Positions 44,489 to 56,190 of a stretch of 64,000 bases of DNA are shown piece after piece. The DNA comes from Companilactobacillus hulinensis (GTDB lineage: Bacteria; Bacillota; Bacilli; Lactobacillales; Lactobacillaceae). The notes beneath the pieces were generated by a model. The model did no database searches, was not told the origin of the DNA, and was given only the letters and a program-made list of their open reading frames with translations. The stretch is taken from positions 62,001-126,000 of the forward strand of contig NZ_RHOO01000004.1 of NCBI RefSeq assembly GCF_003946555.1. The letters are read 5' to 3'. Both the position numbers and the translations under genes were made by a program. Each line of letters opens with the position of its first letter. Within the stretch, counting starts at the first letter, position 1.

Positions 44489-44776
44489 TTATTCTTCATC
44501 AAAAATTTTGATTTCATCTGAATCTTCTGTAAGAGTAATGATTGCCTTACGACGTTTTGCTGTTGTACCAACATAACGACCTTGGCGCTTCTTCTTACCA
44601 GCAACATTCATGATGTTTACTTTTTTAACTTTAACACCGAAAATTTCTTCAATGGCTTGGCGTACAAGTACTTTGTTTGCATCAACTGCAACATCAAAAG
44701 TATATTTCTTGTCGCTCATAGCATCCATTGAGCTTTCAGTAACAACTGGGCGAATAATTACGTCTCTTGCGCTCAT
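44489..44776 (-). CDS. rplW: Ribosomal protein L23
   Basis: Exit-tunnel rim protein and docking site for trigger factor and SRP, 95 residues. It shows [40 protein letters not shown] and [20 protein letters not shown]. Its ATG overlaps the rplD stop by one base. Confidence 0.98.
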   Translation of the reverse strand: MSARDVIIRPVVTESSMDAMSDKKYTFDVAVDANKVLVRQAIEEIFGVKVKKVNIMNVAGKKKRQGRYVGTTAKRRKAIITLTEDSDEIKIFDEE

Positions 44777-45396
44777 TATCCAAGCACCTCCTCAATCTTA
44801 GAAAGTGCTGCTTTTGTAACAACTAACTTCTTAGCGTTAATAACGTCAAGAACATTAACACCTTCTGGTGCAACGACTGTAACTTTATCAATGTTTCTTG
44901 CTGATAAAGCAACATTGTCATTACCGTCTTCAACAACTACAAGGGCTTTGTCAGCACCTATTTTGTTAAGTAGTTGTGCAAAGTTCTTTGTACTTGGTTT
45001 GTCGTATGAAATTGAGTCAATAACGATTAGGTTACCGTCAGCAGCTTTTTGTGAAAGTACAGACTTCAATGCCAAACGGCTAACTTTCTTAGGAAGATGG
45101 TATGAATAAGATCTTGGTGTTGGGCCGAATACGACACCACCACCTACCCATTGAGGTGATCTGATAGAACCTTGACGAGCACGACCTGTACCCTTTTGAC
45201 GCCATGGCTTCTTTCCACCACCACGAACTTCAGAGCGGTTTTTAACATCATGTGTTCCTTGTCTCAATGAGGCACGTTGCATGATAACTGCATCTGTGAT
45301 CACGTTGTCGTTTGGTTCGATACCAAAAATTGAATCATTTACATCAACAGTACCGTTCTCAGCACCGCTATCTTTGTAAGCTGTGATTTTTGTCAT
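44776..45396 (-). CDS. rplD: Ribosomal protein L4
   Basis: Large-subunit protein with a tunnel loop, 206 residues. The loop [20 protein letters not shown] is conserved, and [20 protein letters not shown] follows. In enteric bacteria L4 represses the S10 operon; whether this holds here is unknown. Confidence 0.98.
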   Translation of the reverse strand: MTKITAYKDSGAENGTVDVNDSIFGIEPNDNVITDAVIMQRASLRQGTHDVKNRSEVRGGGKKPWRQKGTGRARQGSIRSPQWVGGGVVFGPTPRSYSYHLPKKVSRLALKSVLSQKAADGNLIVIDSISYDKPSTKNFAQLLNKIGADKALVVVEDGNDNVALSARNIDKVTVVAPEGVNVLDVINAKKLVVTKAALSKIEEVLG

Positions 45397-45413
45397 AACT
45401 CATTTCCTCCTTC

Positions 45414-46049
45414 CTATTTTTGATTAGCTTTAACAGCTGTTTGAATTTTAACTAATGAGTTGTTTGCACCAGGTACATTACCCTTGATCATAATTGCATT
45501 ACGATCTGCATCAACTTTAACAACAGTTAAGTTTTGTGTAGTAACACGATTGTTACCCATGTTTCCGGGAAGCATCTTACCTTTAAATACACGGTTGATG
45601 ATGGCACCCATTGAACCTGCTACACGGTGATATCTAGAACCGTGAGTTTCAGGACCACGAGCTTGTCCAAACATCTTGATGTTACCTTGCATTCCGTGTC
45701 CCTTTGTAATACCTGTAACGTCGACAACATCTCCAGAATTAAATGTATCTACTGTAACTTCTCCACCTAATTCGTAGTCTCCCATTTCAACATCGCGGAA
45801 CTCGCGAATGTAATGTTTAGGAGTTGTGTTTGCCTTTTCTGCATGACCCTTGGCTGGTTTGTTAGATAAAACTTCACGTCTATCCTCAAAACCTAGTTGA
45901 ACGGCCTCATAACCGTCAGTTTCTACTGTTTTAACTTGCATAACAACGTTTGGCGTTGCTTCAACAACTGTAACGGGAACTAATTCACCGTTGTCAGTGA
46001 AAACTTGAGTCATTCCGACTTTTTTACCAAGAATTCCTTTTCTGGCCAT
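45414..46049 (-). CDS. rplC: Ribosomal protein L3
   Basis: Early-assembly protein, 211 residues. It begins [20 protein letters not shown] and has the loop [20 protein letters not shown] that approaches the peptidyl-transferase centre, plus [20 protein letters not shown]. Confidence 0.98.
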   Translation of the reverse strand: MARKGILGKKVGMTQVFTDNGELVPVTVVEATPNVVMQVKTVETDGYEAVQLGFEDRREVLSNKPAKGHAEKANTTPKHYIREFRDVEMGDYELGGEVTVDTFNSGDVVDVTGITKGHGMQGNIKMFGQARGPETHGSRYHRVAGSMGAIINRVFKGKMLPGNMGNNRVTTQNLTVVKVDADRNAIMIKGNVPGANNSLVKIQTAVKANQK

Positions 46050-46080
46050 GTTTGCACCTCCAATAATTTATTTTTAATAA

Positions 46081-46389
46081 TTATAATTTAATTTCGATAT
46101 CTACACCAGATGGTAGATCTAACTTCATTAATGAATCAACTGTTTTTGGTGATGGATTAACGATGTCAATAAGTCTTTTATGTGTACGCATTTCGAATTG
46201 CTCTCTAGAATCCTTGTGCTTATGTGGTGAACTCAACACTGTATATAGTGAACGTTCTGTGGGCAATGGAATTGGACCTGAAATCTTTGCACCAGTTCTT
46301 TTTGCTGTCTCCACAATTTTGTCAGCTGATTGATCTAGAATACGATGTTCATAAGCCTTCAAACGAATGCGAATCTTTTGACTTGCCAT
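46081..46389 (-). CDS. rpsJ: Ribosomal protein S10
   Basis: 30S head protein and NusE antitermination factor, 102 residues. It begins with [20 protein letters not shown] and has [20 protein letters not shown]. It is the first gene of the S10-spc-alpha cluster, preceded by its own promoter and leader. GGAGGTAACCCC precedes the ATG. Confidence 0.98.
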   Translation of the reverse strand: MASQKIRIRLKAYEHRILDQSADKIVETAKRTGAKISGPIPLPTERSLYTVLSSPHKHKDSREQFEMRTHKRLIDIVNPSPKTVDSLMKLDLPSGVDIEIKL

Positions 46390-46422
46390 GGGGTTACCTC
46401 CTTTTTGTCTCTTTCAAGATGA

Positions 46423-46587
46423 CCGGCTCCGTGAAAATATCCAACAGCCCTGCCGTGGCAAAGCGGCCGGGTGTGTCGCAACCTCTCACTTCTAAGCCGT
46501 CGATATTATTTTTAATACCTCTAAGCACATACTTCTACTAGAAATAAGCACTCTTATGATAATACACGCATCATACTAATATTTCAA
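46423..46587 (-). promoter_or_regulatory. S10 operon promoter and structured leader
   Basis: On the minus strand TTGAAA (46582-46587), 17 bp, TATTAT (46559-46564) form a promoter about 170 bp before rpsJ. The G+C-rich leader (46423-46480) is closed by CCGGC/GCCGG (46466-46470 with 46423-46427) and contains the small hairpin TGCC-AC-GGCA. Its base composition stands out from the A/T-rich surroundings, suggesting a conserved regulatory RNA. Between it and fusA lie only the promoter and the fusA terminator. Confidence 0.6.
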
Positions 46588-46658
46588 GAGTTTTCATGTA
46601 TTTTTTGAAATTGAAACGCGCTTACTTTATATAGAAGAAACACGTAATTGATTGTAAC

Positions 46659-46684
46659 AAAAAAAGCAAATCCAATGGATTTGC
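46659..46684 (-). terminator. Terminator of rpsL-rpsG-fusA
   Basis: GCAAATCC/GGATTTGC perfect 8-bp stem, followed by a run of seven or more T on the minus strand. Confidence 0.9.
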
Positions 46685-46704
46685 TTTCATTTAATTACTA
46701 TTAA

Positions 46705-48798
46705 TTATTCAGCGTCTCCGCCGTTTTTCTTAATAATTTCAGCTTGAATTGACTTAGGAACCTTCTCATAATGATCGAATGTCATTGTGAAAGTACCACG
46801 TCCTTGTGTTGCTGAACGTAATGTTGTTGCATAACCGAACATTTCTGCAAGTGGAACGAATGAGTTGATAAGTTGTGCATTACCACGAGCTTCCATACCT
46901 TCAACACGTCCACGACGAGCAGTAACTTGTCCCATAACATCACCTAAGTAGCTTTCTGGTGTAACGATTTCAACCTTCATAATAGGTTCAAGAATTACAG
47001 CACCAGCTGACTTAGAAGCATTACGTAGTGACATTGAAGCAGCAATCTTGAAGGCTGCTTCAGATGAATCGACTTCGTGGTATGAACCATCATACAACTT
47101 AGCCTTAACATCGATCAATGGATATCCGGCAAGAACACCATTTTCCATTGATTCTTTCAAACCTTGTTCAACTGAAGGAATGTATTCACGAGGAACAACA
47201 CCACCGACAATGGCATCTTCGAATTCGAAGCCTTTTCCTTCTTCATTTGGTGTAAATTCAACCCAAACATCACCGTATTGACCTTTACCACCAGATTGAC
47301 GAACAAACTTACCTTGTGCACTTGTTTGCTTAGTAAATGTTTCACGATAAGCAACTTGTGGTTCACCAACTTTACATGCAACCTTAAATTCACGTTTCAT
47401 ACGGTCAACCATGATATCCAAGTGTAATTCACCCATTCCGGCAATCAATGTTTCACCAGTTTCAGGATTTGTTTCAGCTTGGAAAGTTGGATCTTCTTCA
47501 GAAAGTTTTTGAATAGCTAGATCCATCTTATCTCTATCTTCCTTTGAATCAGGTTCGATAGAAACTTGGATAACTGGATCTGGAATATCCAATGATTCAA
47601 GAATCAATGGATCATCAGGATCTGTAAGTGAATCACCAGTTGTTGTATTCTTCAAACCGATAACAGCAGCGATATCACCTGAGAATACTTCTGGGATTTC
47701 CTTACGGTGGTTAGAATGCATTTGTAGCAAACGACCAACACGTTCACGTTTGTCTTTTGTAGCGTTAAGAACGTATGAACCTGATTCTAGTGAACCTCTA
47801 TATACACGAATGTATGTTAGACGTCCAACGAATGGATCAGTAGCAATCTTAAATGCTAGACCAGCGAATGGTTTGTTATCATCAGCCATAAGTTCAACTT
47901 GGCTATCATCCTTAGGATTTGTAGCGTTGTAAGGACGAACTTCAAGTGGAGATGGAAGATAATCAACAACGGCATCCATTAACATTTGAACACCCTTGTT
48001 CTTGAAGGCAGAACCAGCAAGTACAGGGAAGAACTTCAAATTAACAGTTGCCTTTCTGATTGCAGTGCGAAGTTCATCATTAGTGATTTCATCACCATTT
48101 AGATACTTCTCCATGATGTCATCATCAACATCAGCAACTGATTCAACTAATTCAGCACGTTTTTCTTTAGCCTTTTCAAGGTATTCATCAGGAACATCAA
48201 CTGTATCCCACTTTGTACCTAACTCATCTTCATCATAAAGATCAGCTTTCATTTCGATTAAGTCGATAACACCCTCGAATTTATCCTCGGCACCGATAGG
48301 CATTTGGATAGCGTGGGCATTAGCATCTAGTCTTTCATGTAATGTTTCTACTGAGTAGTCAAAGTTAGCACCGATTTTATCCATCTTGTTAACAAAGACA
48401 ATACGAGGAACACCATATGTTGAAGCTTGACGCCAAACATTTTCAGTTTGTGGTTCAACACCAGATTGAGCATCAAGAACTGTAATAGCACCATCTAGAA
48501 CACGTAGTGAACGTTCAACTTCGATTGTGAAGTCAACGTGTCCTGGAGTATCGATGATGTTGATACGGTTACCTTTCCATTCGGCTGTTGTAGCAGCTGA
48601 TGTAATAGTAATACCACGTTCTTGTTCTTGGGCCATCCAGTCCATTTGTGAAGCACCATCATGTGTTTCACCAATCTTGTGAATCTTACCAGTATAATAC
48701 AAGATACGTTCTGTAGTTGTAGTTTTACCGGCATCGATATGAGCCATGATACCAATGTTACGGGTATCTTCTAGTGGAAATTCACGTTTATTAGCCAT
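46705..48798 (-). CDS. fusA: Elongation factor G
   Basis: Translocation GTPase, 697 residues. G1 is [19 protein letters not shown], the switch II region is [20 protein letters not shown], and G4 is NKMDK. Domains IV and V are complete (ending [20 protein letters not shown]). It follows rpsG in the str operon and is ended by its own terminator, so unlike some genomes no tuf gene is attached. Confidence 0.98.
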   Translation of the reverse strand: MANKREFPLEDTRNIGIMAHIDAGKTTTTERILYYTGKIHKIGETHDGASQMDWMAQEQERGITITSAATTAEWKGNRINIIDTPGHVDFTIEVERSLRVLDGAITVLDAQSGVEPQTENVWRQASTYGVPRIVFVNKMDKIGANFDYSVETLHERLDANAHAIQMPIGAEDKFEGVIDLIEMKADLYDEDELGTKWDTVDVPDEYLEKAKEKRAELVESVADVDDDIMEKYLNGDEITNDELRTAIRKATVNLKFFPVLAGSAFKNKGVQMLMDAVVDYLPSPLEVRPYNATNPKDDSQVELMADDNKPFAGLAFKIATDPFVGRLTYIRVYRGSLESGSYVLNATKDKRERVGRLLQMHSNHRKEIPEVFSGDIAAVIGLKNTTTGDSLTDPDDPLILESLDIPDPVIQVSIEPDSKEDRDKMDLAIQKLSEEDPTFQAETNPETGETLIAGMGELHLDIMVDRMKREFKVACKVGEPQVAYRETFTKQTSAQGKFVRQSGGKGQYGDVWVEFTPNEEGKGFEFEDAIVGGVVPREYIPSVEQGLKESMENGVLAGYPLIDVKAKLYDGSYHEVDSSEAAFKIAASMSLRNASKSAGAVILEPIMKVEIVTPESYLGDVMGQVTARRGRVEGMEARGNAQLINSFVPLAEMFGYATTLRSATQGRGTFTMTFDHYEKVPKSIQAEIIKKNGGDAE

Positions 48799-48831
48799 TA
48801 GACTTTATTTCTCCTCTCAACTTAATATAGA

Positions 48832-49299
48832 TTACCAACGATAGTGAGCGAATGCACGGTTAGCATCGGCCATCTTATGTGTATCTTCACGTTTCTTAAC
48901 AGCTGCACCAGTATTATTGGCTGCATCCATAATTTCGTTTGCTAGACGTGCGTCCATTGTATGTTCGCCACGTAGACGAGCATAACTAACGATCCAACGT
49001 AGACCTAAAGTTGTACGACGATCTGGGCGTACTTCGATAGGAATTTGGTAGTTAGAACCACCGATACGGCGAGCCTTAACTTCAAGAACTGGCATAACAT
49101 TGTTCATGGCTTCTTCGAAGACATCCAATGGTTCGTTACCAGTCTTATCCTTAATAATATCAAATGCACGGTAGAGAATTGATGAAGCAGTTCCTCTCTT
49201 ACCATCGTACATCAAATGGTTGATCAAGCGTGTTACTAATTTTGAATTGTACATTGGGTCTGGCAAAACATCACGTTTTGGAGCGCTACCTTTACGCAT
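48832..49299 (-). CDS. rpsG: Ribosomal protein S7
   Basis: Head-nucleating 30S protein, 155 residues. It shows [40 protein letters not shown] and [20 protein letters not shown]. It lies between rpsL and fusA. Confidence 0.98.
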   Translation of the reverse strand: MRKGSAPKRDVLPDPMYNSKLVTRLINHLMYDGKRGTASSILYRAFDIIKDKTGNEPLDVFEEAMNNVMPVLEVKARRIGGSNYQIPIEVRPDRRTTLGLRWIVSYARLRGEHTMDARLANEIMDAANNTGAAVKKREDTHKMADANRAFAHYRW

Positions 49300-49342
49300 A
49301 TTAAATTCCTCCGTTATTACTAATTTCTTTGTTTGTGATTAA

Positions 49343-49756
49343 TTATTTCTTAGGCTTCTTAGCACCATATTTTGAACGGCTTTGCATACGTCCATCAACA
49401 CCGGCAGTATCTAAAGCACCACGAACAACGTGATAACGAACACCAGGTAGATCCTTTACACGGCCACCACGGACAAGAACAACACTGTGCTCTTGTAAGT
49501 TGTGTCCAACACCTGGGATATATGCTGTAACTTCGATAAGATTTGATAGTCTAACACGGGCATACTTACGTAGGGCTGAGTTAGGCTTCTTTGGTGTCAT
49601 TGTTCCGACACGAGTTGCTACACCACGTTTTTGTGGTGCTGGGTTCTTTGTAGCAACTTTCTTCATACTGTTGTAACCGTAGTTCAATGCAGGGGCATTT
49701 GATTTTGACCCTTGTGACTTGCGGCCTTTACGTACCAATTGATTAATTGTAGGCAT
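49343..49756 (-). CDS. rpsL: Ribosomal protein S12
   Basis: Decoding-centre protein, 137 residues. It shows [20 protein letters not shown] with the lysine that, when mutated, gives streptomycin resistance; here the wild-type KKPNS is present. [20 protein letters not shown] follows, with the second resistance-site lysine intact. It is the first gene of the str operon. Confidence 0.98.
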   Translation of the reverse strand: MPTINQLVRKGRKSQGSKSNAPALNYGYNSMKKVATKNPAPQKRGVATRVGTMTPKKPNSALRKYARVRLSNLIEVTAYIPGVGHNLQEHSVVLVRGGRVKDLPGVRYHVVRGALDTAGVDGRMQSRSKYGAKKPKK

Positions 49757-49794
49757 TCAAGGTTCCTCCTAAAAATTTAAGTACACACATCCAG

Positions 49795-49923
49795 GTGGTT
49801 CATATTTTTACAAAATAATAAACCACGTTAGTGGCGTACGTTATGAGCTTATACTTAAACAAACTACTACTCTGCTAATAAAAGCACGTCTACTAGAATA
49901 TCATCTTAAAATGAGCATGTCAA
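49795..49923 (-). promoter_or_regulatory. str operon promoter and leader hairpin
   Basis: On the minus strand TTGACA (49918-49923), 17 bp, TATTCT (49895-49900) give a strong promoter. The leader of about 130 nt contains GTGGTT/AACCAC (49821-49826 with 49795-49800) around a 20-nt A/T loop before rpsL. Confidence 0.7.
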
Positions 49924-49981
49924 TGAACTATCGAAGAAAAGCTAATCGAAAGTTTCGTAATTTAATTTCGAGGTGATAAAA

Positions 49982-50650
49982 ATGACGTATTTATTTTACT
50001 TTTTAGTATTTGTTCTGTCTTCTAGTATAGTCTCATTTTTGACAGTTATGGGACATGATTTTCCAAAAATTGAATTCAATCGGAGATCAGCTTGTGATAA
50101 TTGCCATAAAATATTAGCTTGGTTCGAACTGTTCCCTGTCCTTGGTTATATATTATTACGTGGTCGTTGTCGAAATTGTCAAAATAAAATTCACTGGATA
50201 TATCCCGCAACCGAATTTCTAGGCGGAGTTTTTGTGTTAACTGGACTGGCTCTTGGAAAAAGCATTTATCTCTTTGCGCCAATATTCATAATGATGATCC
50301 TATTTGCATTCATGGACCACTATCATGGATTCATTTATCCAATTTTCTACATATTAAGTATCCCAACATTTGTATTCTCGATCCTCAATCATAATAAAAT
50401 CTACTTATTAGTAGGATTGGGAACTTACACGATTCTGTACCTTCTTCATTATTTTGGTAAAAGCATCGGTCTTGGTGACGTTGAACTACTAACTATATTG
50501 GCACTTTTGTTTGGTTACAACAAAATTCTTAGTATCATTCTATTTGCTTGTGCCTTATGCATTCTACATTTTTTATTGCAGAAAAAAAGATCATTTAGAT
50601 TCGTACCCTATCTAACTATAGCTACAGGTATCGTCTATTTGATCTCCTAA
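49982..50650 (+). CDS. comC: A24 prepilin peptidase (ComC type)
   Basis: Membrane aspartyl protease that cleaves and methylates competence pseudopilins, 222 residues. The N-terminal zinc-like domain has two CxxC pairs (ACDNCHKILA ... GRCRNCQNK). The two catalytic aspartates are in FAFMDHYHGFIYP and in GKSIGLGDVELL. About seven membrane segments are present. ATG 49982 is chosen because CGAGGTGA is the ribosome site and the earlier GTG lies inside it. It is a lone plus-strand gene between the str operon and the hydrolase pair. It shares a stop-codon junction (TAATTA) with the convergent hydrolase. Confidence 0.92.
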   Translation: MTYLFYFLVFVLSSSIVSFLTVMGHDFPKIEFNRRSACDNCHKILAWFELFPVLGYILLRGRCRNCQNKIHWIYPATEFLGGVFVLTGLALGKSIYLFAPIFIMMILFAFMDHYHGFIYPIFYILSIPTFVFSILNHNKIYLLVGLGTYTILYLLHYFGKSIGLGDVELLTILALLFGYNKILSIILFACALCILHFLLQKKRSFRFVPYLTIATGIVYLIS

Positions 50651-51469
50651 TTAATTCGGTAAAACTTTTTGTAATTTAAGCCAGTTAATACATAATTCCC
50701 ACCATTTAGCATCAGCAGGAACAACGTAGGAATCTTCACCAGGATGCTGTGTTACTCGTGAAGCTAGCGATAGACCATGCCGACCTGATCCAAACAAATG
50801 CAATTCATACGGAATACCAATTGCATTCAGCTTTTGCGCATAAGTAATCGAATTCAAAACTGGGACAGTCTCATCGTCCACAGTCTGCCAAATAAATGTT
50901 GGCTTAGAGTTACTAGTTAAATGCTCTTGAGCGCTCCAATATATCTTGTCGGAACTTATCTGTTCTGCGTACTCTGTACTATCAGGGTATCCTAGTGTCA
51001 AATCAATGACTGAATAGCACAAAACATTAACCTTGGGCTGTACTTCGATTGGATCTGAAAATATTTTTTGGACAGTCTCTGGATCAGTCATCAAAGAATT
51101 ATAGTTGGCTACAATTTGTCCACCTGCTGAAAATCCAATCAAAATTATCTTATTCAAATCTATCAAATGAATGTCTGCTTGGCTCTTTAGCCAATTCAAA
51201 GTTGTAGCTAACTCTTGTAACGCTAAAGGGTATACCGTTTCGTTATTCGTAATTAACTGATAATGCAAAACTAGTGCGTGTACTCCTTCAGAAGCAAATT
51301 TGAGTGCTATTGGTTGTGCCTCACGATCAGAATGAAACGTGAAACCACCTCCTGGACAAATTATTACTACAGGATGCTTCACAGTCGATGTGAAATCACT
51401 AATGGGATCTAACCAATATGTATCCAAAACAAATTCTGTATCTTTATACATCAGCTTTTGTGTGTTCAT
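50651..51469 (-). CDS. Alpha/beta hydrolase, esterase-like (copy 2 of tandem pair)
   Basis: Serine hydrolase of 272 residues resembling acetyl-esterase/BD-FAE-type carboxylesterases. The oxyanion region is CPGGGFTFHSDREAQP, the nucleophile elbow is GFSAGGQIV, the acid is in WQTVDDETVPV and the catalytic histidine is in GSGRHGLSLA. No signal peptide is present, so it is cytoplasmic. GAGGAGAT precedes the ATG. It is a clear paralogue of the gene just upstream (same motifs and length), so the pair arose by duplication. The natural substrate is unknown; short acyl esters are likely. Confidence 0.85.
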   Translation of the reverse strand: MNTQKLMYKDTEFVLDTYWLDPISDFTSTVKHPVVIICPGGGFTFHSDREAQPIALKFASEGVHALVLHYQLITNNETVYPLALQELATTLNWLKSQADIHLIDLNKIILIGFSAGGQIVANYNSLMTDPETVQKIFSDPIEVQPKVNVLCYSVIDLTLGYPDSTEYAEQISSDKIYWSAQEHLTSNSKPTFIWQTVDDETVPVLNSITYAQKLNAIGIPYELHLFGSGRHGLSLASRVTQHPGEDSYVVPADAKWWELCINWLKLQKVLPN

Positions 51470-51493
51470 TTAAGACATCTCCTCGTAAACAAG

Positions 51494-52306
51494 TCACAGA
51501 ATGCCAATCAGCTTGAACCAATTAATTTCTAGTTGCCACCATTTTGCAGCAAATTTGTTCAAATGATCCTCGACACCTGGACGTTGGGTTACATAAGTAC
51601 CCAGCGCCAAGCCGTGTCGACCTGAGCCAAATAAATGAAGTTCATATGATATGCCCAATTGATTTAATTTTTCAGCATATAGTAGAGAATTTTGAACGGG
51701 AACTGTTTGATCGTCGACTGTTTGCCAGATAAATGTTGGTTTGGAATACTTATTCAAATATCGTTGTGATTGCCAATAAAACGTATCCCTGCTAACGGCT
51801 AATCGATGTTCATTTGTTTTAGGATAACCAGCGCTCAGATCTATTACTGGGTAACAAAGAACATTTGCCTTAGGCATAACTTTTATTTTTGTGTCAAAAA
51901 CCCTACTCCTAATATTTGGATCAGTCATTATGGAATTAAAGTTTGCAACTATATGACCACCTGCTGAGAATCCAACTAATATTATCCTGTTCAAATCAAT
52001 ATTATGATTAATAGCTTGTGTTTTGAGCCAATTCAAGGTTGTAGCTGTCTCTTGCAATGCTAACGGATAAACCGGTACTCCATTGTCTATCAATTGGTAA
52101 TGCAACACAATTGCATGAAAGCCTTCTGATGCAAACTTCAAAGCAATTGGCTGTGCTTCTCTGTCTGTCTGAAAAGTAAATCTTCCTCCAGGAAAAATAA
52201 TGGCCAATGGATGATCAACTTGCTTGTCGAAATCATTAAACGGATCAAGCCAATATGTATCTAATTCAAAACTGTGACCTTGATAATTAAGCTTTTTCTT
52301 TTCCAT
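51494..52306 (-). CDS. Alpha/beta hydrolase, esterase-like (copy 1 of tandem pair)
   Basis: Serine hydrolase of 270 residues, paralogous to its neighbour. It has FPGGRFTFQTDREAQP, with Arg in place of the third Gly, then nucleophile GFSAGGHIV, acid in WQTVDDQTVPV and histidine in GSGRHGLALG. The G-to-R change in the oxyanion segment is the main active-site difference between the copies and may shift activity. ATG 52306 with AAAGGAG upstream is preferred to TTG 52324. It is separated by 24 bp from the second copy, so the two are probably co-transcribed. Confidence 0.85.
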   Translation of the reverse strand: MEKKKLNYQGHSFELDTYWLDPFNDFDKQVDHPLAIIFPGGRFTFQTDREAQPIALKFASEGFHAIVLHYQLIDNGVPVYPLALQETATTLNWLKTQAINHNIDLNRIILVGFSAGGHIVANFNSIMTDPNIRSRVFDTKIKVMPKANVLCYPVIDLSAGYPKTNEHRLAVSRDTFYWQSQRYLNKYSKPTFIWQTVDDQTVPVQNSLLYAEKLNQLGISYELHLFGSGRHGLALGTYVTQRPGVEDHLNKFAAKWWQLEINWFKLIGIL

Positions 52307-52430
52307 AGTGCTCCTTTTTATCAAGATGTTTATACATCTATTTTAAACTTATTTATTCTCTTTTACATTATATTTAATTATTAAAAAAATTAAAACGATA
52401 TACATTATGTATTGATTTATTAGACTACTA

Positions 52431-52475
52431 AAAAAGGTTCCTGTCACTATTCAAAAAGTGACAGGAACCTTTTTA
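52431..52475. terminator. Terminator of rpoB-rpoC
   Basis: AAAAAGGTTCCTGTCACT/AGTGACAGGAACCTTTTT near-perfect stem with A/T tails, working in both directions. Confidence 0.95.
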
Positions 52476-52492
52476 TATTTATCAATTACTTT

Positions 52493-55400
52493 CTAATGCT
52501 TTTCTTCTTTTGCAGCATCGTTAGCCTTCATTTGGGCTTCGATATCTGAAATTGTGTAGGCACCATTAAGTGAGTTATCTGCCATAGGACCAGTCTTCTT
52601 AGGCTCCATGTGGCTGTACTTAGCCATACCAGTACCGGCAGGGATAAGTTTACCAATAATAACATTTTCCTTAAGTCCAAGAAGTGGATCATTCTTACCT
52701 CTGATAGATGCATCAGTAAGAACTCTTGTTGTTTCCTGGAAGGAAGCAGCTGACAAGAAACTGTTAGTTTCAAGAGATGCCTTAGTAATACCAAGCAATA
52801 CTGGACGTCCTGTAGCAGGAATACCACCGTTGAACAATGTCTCACGGTTGTGATCTGTAAATTGAGAAATATCCATTAATTGACCTGGCAATACATCAGT
52901 ATCACCTGGATCAAGGATTCTGATCTTACGTAGCATTTGTCTGATCATAACCTCGAAATGCTTATCAGAAATATCAACACCTTGCATACGGTAAACTTTT
53001 TGAACTTCTGCAAGTAGGTAATTTTCTGTTGTTTGAACATTTGTAACCTTGATCAATTCCTTAGGATCAATTGAACCTTGTGTTAACTTACCACCACGGT
53101 CAACATGGTCGCCTTCGGCGACTGCGACACTTGATGTATAAGGAACACTATAAGATCTAGAATCAATGTCACCTTCGACAGTAATTTCCTTAGTGTGTTC
53201 TGCAGGGTTTTCATCGATTGCTGTAACAGTACCATCAACCTCTGAAATAATTGCAAGACCTTTAGGGTTTCTAGCTTCAACGATTTCTTGAACACGAGGA
53301 AGTCCTTGTGTAATATCGTCACCACCAGCAACACCACCGGTATGGAAGTTACGCATAGTTAGCTGTGTACCTGGTTCACCGATTGATTGAGCAGCAACAG
53401 TACCAACTGCCTCACCAATTTCAACTTCTTCACCAGTAGCAAGGTTACGACCGTAACACTTCTTACATACACCATGTTTTGTATCACATGTAAATGCTGA
53501 ACGAATTGTAACTTCTTTAACACCAGCATCAACGATCTTTTGTGCCAAGTTTTCGTCCATAAGAACTCCACGCTTAGCAAGAACTTCACCAGTCTTAGGA
53601 TCATTAACTGTCTTTTGTGTGTAACGTCCAACTAGACGATCGTACAATGGTTCGATCATATCTGTACCTTCCATAATTGAACTTACTAGAAGTCCACGGT
53701 CAGTACCACAATCTTCTTCACGAACGATAACATCTTGCGCAACATCAACTAGACGACGAGTCAAGTAACCTGAGTTGGCTGTCTTCAAAGCCGTATCAGT
53801 CATACCTTTACGAGCACCGTGGGTTGACATGAACATTTCCAAGACTGATAGTCCTTCACGGAAGTTAGAAATAACAGGGATTTCCATCATACCACCATTA
53901 GGGGCAGCCATAAGTCCACGCATACCTGCGAGCTGTGTAAAGTTTGAGATATTACCACGGGCACCAGAGTCCGACATCATTGAGATAGGGTTAGTTGGAT
54001 CAAATGAATCAATTAGTAATTGTTGAATTTCATCTTTAGTATCATTCCATACACTGATAACACGATCATGTCGTTCTTCATCAGTGATAAGTCCACGACG
54101 GAATTGCTTAGAAATTGAAGCAACTTGTTTGTGGGCCTTGTCAATGATTTGAGGCTTTTCAGGTAAGTTAGGAACATCTGTAACACCAACTGTTAATCCA
54201 GAAATTGTACAGATTGTGTAACCTAATTCTTTCATATCATCAAGAAGTGATGATGTACGTTGAACACGATATACCTTGAATACTTTGGCAATGATATCTG
54301 ACATGTAACCACTCTTGATTGGGTCTACAAGATCCATTTCATCAAGTCTAGCATTAATGTCTTCACCTTTACCTAAGAAGTACTTATCAGGAACACCGTT
54401 TTCCAAGTTATCATCTGTTGGTTCGTTCAAGTATGGGAAGTCTTCAGGAAGAATTTCGTTGAAGATTACCTTACCAACACTTGTCATCAAGATTCTCTTA
54501 CGTTGTTCATCTGTAAATGGTTTGTTTGGCATAGATGATACAGCCAAACCAATTCTTGTATGGTAATGAACATCACCATTAAGCAATGCAGTTTGAACTT
54601 CGTTAGAATCCTTGAAGATCTTACCTTCACCAGTCATATGTCTTGTTTCAATTGTTAAGTAGTAGTTACCCAAAACAACATCCTGTGATGGTGTAACGAT
54701 AGGCTTACCATCTTTAGGAGCAAGGATATGGTGAGCAGCAAGCATAAGCATACGTGCTTCAGCTTGGGCTTCGTCTGATAAAGGAACGTGAATGGCCATC
54801 TGATCACCATCAAAATCGGCATTGTAAGCTTCACAAGCCAATGGGTGAAGACGGATTGACTTACCATCAACCAATACAGGTTCAAAGGCTTGAATACCAA
54901 GTCTGTGAAGTGTAGGGGCACGGTTAAGTAATACTGGACGTTCTTTGATAACGTCTTCTAGTACATCCCAAATATCGTCATCTTGACGATCGATCTTTCT
55001 TCTAGCGTTTTTAACGTTAGAAGCAATTTCACGCTTAACCAATTCGTGCATAACGAATGGTTTGAACAATTCAAGAGCCATTTCACGAGGAAGTCCACAT
55101 TGATAGAACTTCAATGTAGGACCAACATCGATAACTGAACGACCTGAGTAATCAACACGTTTACCAAGTAAGTTTTGACGGAAACGTCCTTGCTTACCTT
55201 TAAGCATATGTGAAAGTGACTTCAATGGACGGTTACCTGGTCCTGTAACAGGACGGCCACGACGACCATTATCGATCAAGGCATCAACAGCTTCTTGAAG
55301 CATTCTCTTTTCGTTTTGAACGATGATGTTAGGTGCATGTAGATCTAACAATCTCTTCAAACGGTTATTACGGTTAATTACACGACGGTACAAATCGTTC

Positions 55401-56161
55401 AAATCGGAAGTAGCGAAACGGCCACCTTCTAGTTGAACCATTGGACGTAAATCAGGTGGGATAACAGGAATTGCTTCCATTACCATCCATTCTGGTTTGT
55501 TACCTGACTTTTGGAAAGCACTGATAATATCCAAACGTCTGATAGCACGTGTACGTTTTTGACCTTGAGCAGTCTTCAATGTTTCACGTAATTCTTTAAC
55601 TTCGGCTGGCATATCTACATTGGCAAGAAGTTCTCTGATACCTTCTGCACCCATTTTAGCGACGAACTTGTTACCAAATTCTTCACGTTTCTTACGATAT
55701 TCAGACTCTGTTAGTAGTTGTTTATTCTCGAGGTCTGTATCACCTGCGTCGATAACAACATATGAAGCAAAGTAGATTACTTCTTCAAGGTTTCTTGGGC
55801 TCATGTCCAATACAAGTCCCATACGTGATGGGATACCCTTGAAGTACCAGATATGTGTAACTGGTGCAGCTAATTCGATGTGGGCCATACGTTCACGACG
55901 AACTTTTGAACGTGTAACTTCAACACCACAGCGGTCACAAACAATACCCTTATAACGGATACGTTTGTATTTACCACAGGCACATTCCCAGTCTTTAGTT
56001 GGTCCAAAGATTCTTTCATCGAATAGACCATCTTTTTCTGGCTTCAAAGTACGGTAGTTGATTGTTTCAGGTTTCTTAACTTCTCCATAAGACCAGCTAC
56101 GAATCTTGTCAGGAGATGCTAAACCAATTTGCATACTTTCAAATTTATTAACGTCTATCAA
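52493..56161 (-). CDS. rpoC: RNA polymerase beta' subunit
   Basis: Largest catalytic subunit, 1222 residues. It starts at TTG (GGGAGGTAACCTT upstream) and reads [20 protein letters not shown]. The N-terminal zinc site is [20 protein letters not shown] and the metal-binding active site is [14 protein letters not shown] second cysteine cluster lies near [13 protein letters not shown], and the trigger-loop region [18 protein letters not shown] is intact. It is transcribed with rpoB. Confidence 0.99.
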   Translation of the reverse strand: MIDVNKFESMQIGLASPDKIRSWSYGEVKKPETINYRTLKPEKDGLFDERIFGPTKDWECACGKYKRIRYKGIVCDRCGVEVTRSKVRRERMAHIELAAPVTHIWYFKGIPSRMGLVLDMSPRNLEEVIYFASYVVIDAGDTDLENKQLLTESEYRKKREEFGNKFVAKMGAEGIRELLANVDMPAEVKELRETLKTAQGQKRTRAIRRLDIISAFQKSGNKPEWMVMEAIPVIPPDLRPMVQLEGGRFATSDLNDLYRRVINRNNRLKRLLDLHAPNIIVQNEKRMLQEAVDALIDNGRRGRPVTGPGNRPLKSLSHMLKGKQGRFRQNLLGKRVDYSGRSVIDVGPTLKFYQCGLPREMALELFKPFVMHELVKREIASNVKNARRKIDRQDDDIWDVLEDVIKERPVLLNRAPTLHRLGIQAFEPVLVDGKSIRLHPLACEAYNADFDGDQMAIHVPLSDEAQAEARMLMLAAHHILAPKDGKPIVTPSQDVVLGNYYLTIETRHMTGEGKIFKDSNEVQTALLNGDVHYHTRIGLAVSSMPNKPFTDEQRKRILMTSVGKVIFNEILPEDFPYLNEPTDDNLENGVPDKYFLGKGEDINARLDEMDLVDPIKSGYMSDIIAKVFKVYRVQRTSSLLDDMKELGYTICTISGLTVGVTDVPNLPEKPQIIDKAHKQVASISKQFRRGLITDEERHDRVISVWNDTKDEIQQLLIDSFDPTNPISMMSDSGARGNISNFTQLAGMRGLMAAPNGGMMEIPVISNFREGLSVLEMFMSTHGARKGMTDTALKTANSGYLTRRLVDVAQDVIVREEDCGTDRGLLVSSIMEGTDMIEPLYDRLVGRYTQKTVNDPKTGEVLAKRGVLMDENLAQKIVDAGVKEVTIRSAFTCDTKHGVCKKCYGRNLATGEEVEIGEAVGTVAAQSIGEPGTQLTMRNFHTGGVAGGDDITQGLPRVQEIVEARNPKGLAIISEVDGTVTAIDENPAEHTKEITVEGDIDSRSYSVPYTSSVAVAEGDHVDRGGKLTQGSIDPKELIKVTNVQTTENYLLAEVQKVYRMQGVDISDKHFEVMIRQMLRKIRILDPGDTDVLPGQLMDISQFTDHNRETLFNGGIPATGRPVLLGITKASLETNSFLSAASFQETTRVLTDASIRGKNDPLLGLKENVIIGKLIPAGTGMAKYSHMEPKKTGPMADNSLNGAYTISDIEAQMKANDAAKEEKH

Positions 56162-56190
56162 AAGGTTACCTCCCTAAATCTAAATTATGA

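Noticed and set aside
46423-46480. Possible third copy of the lysS-region element in the S10 leader (shares TGCCGTGG)
   Set aside because: Only a short G+C-rich word is shared. The closing stem, the GGGACCG and CGTCCTGTG junction words and the three hairpins are absent.
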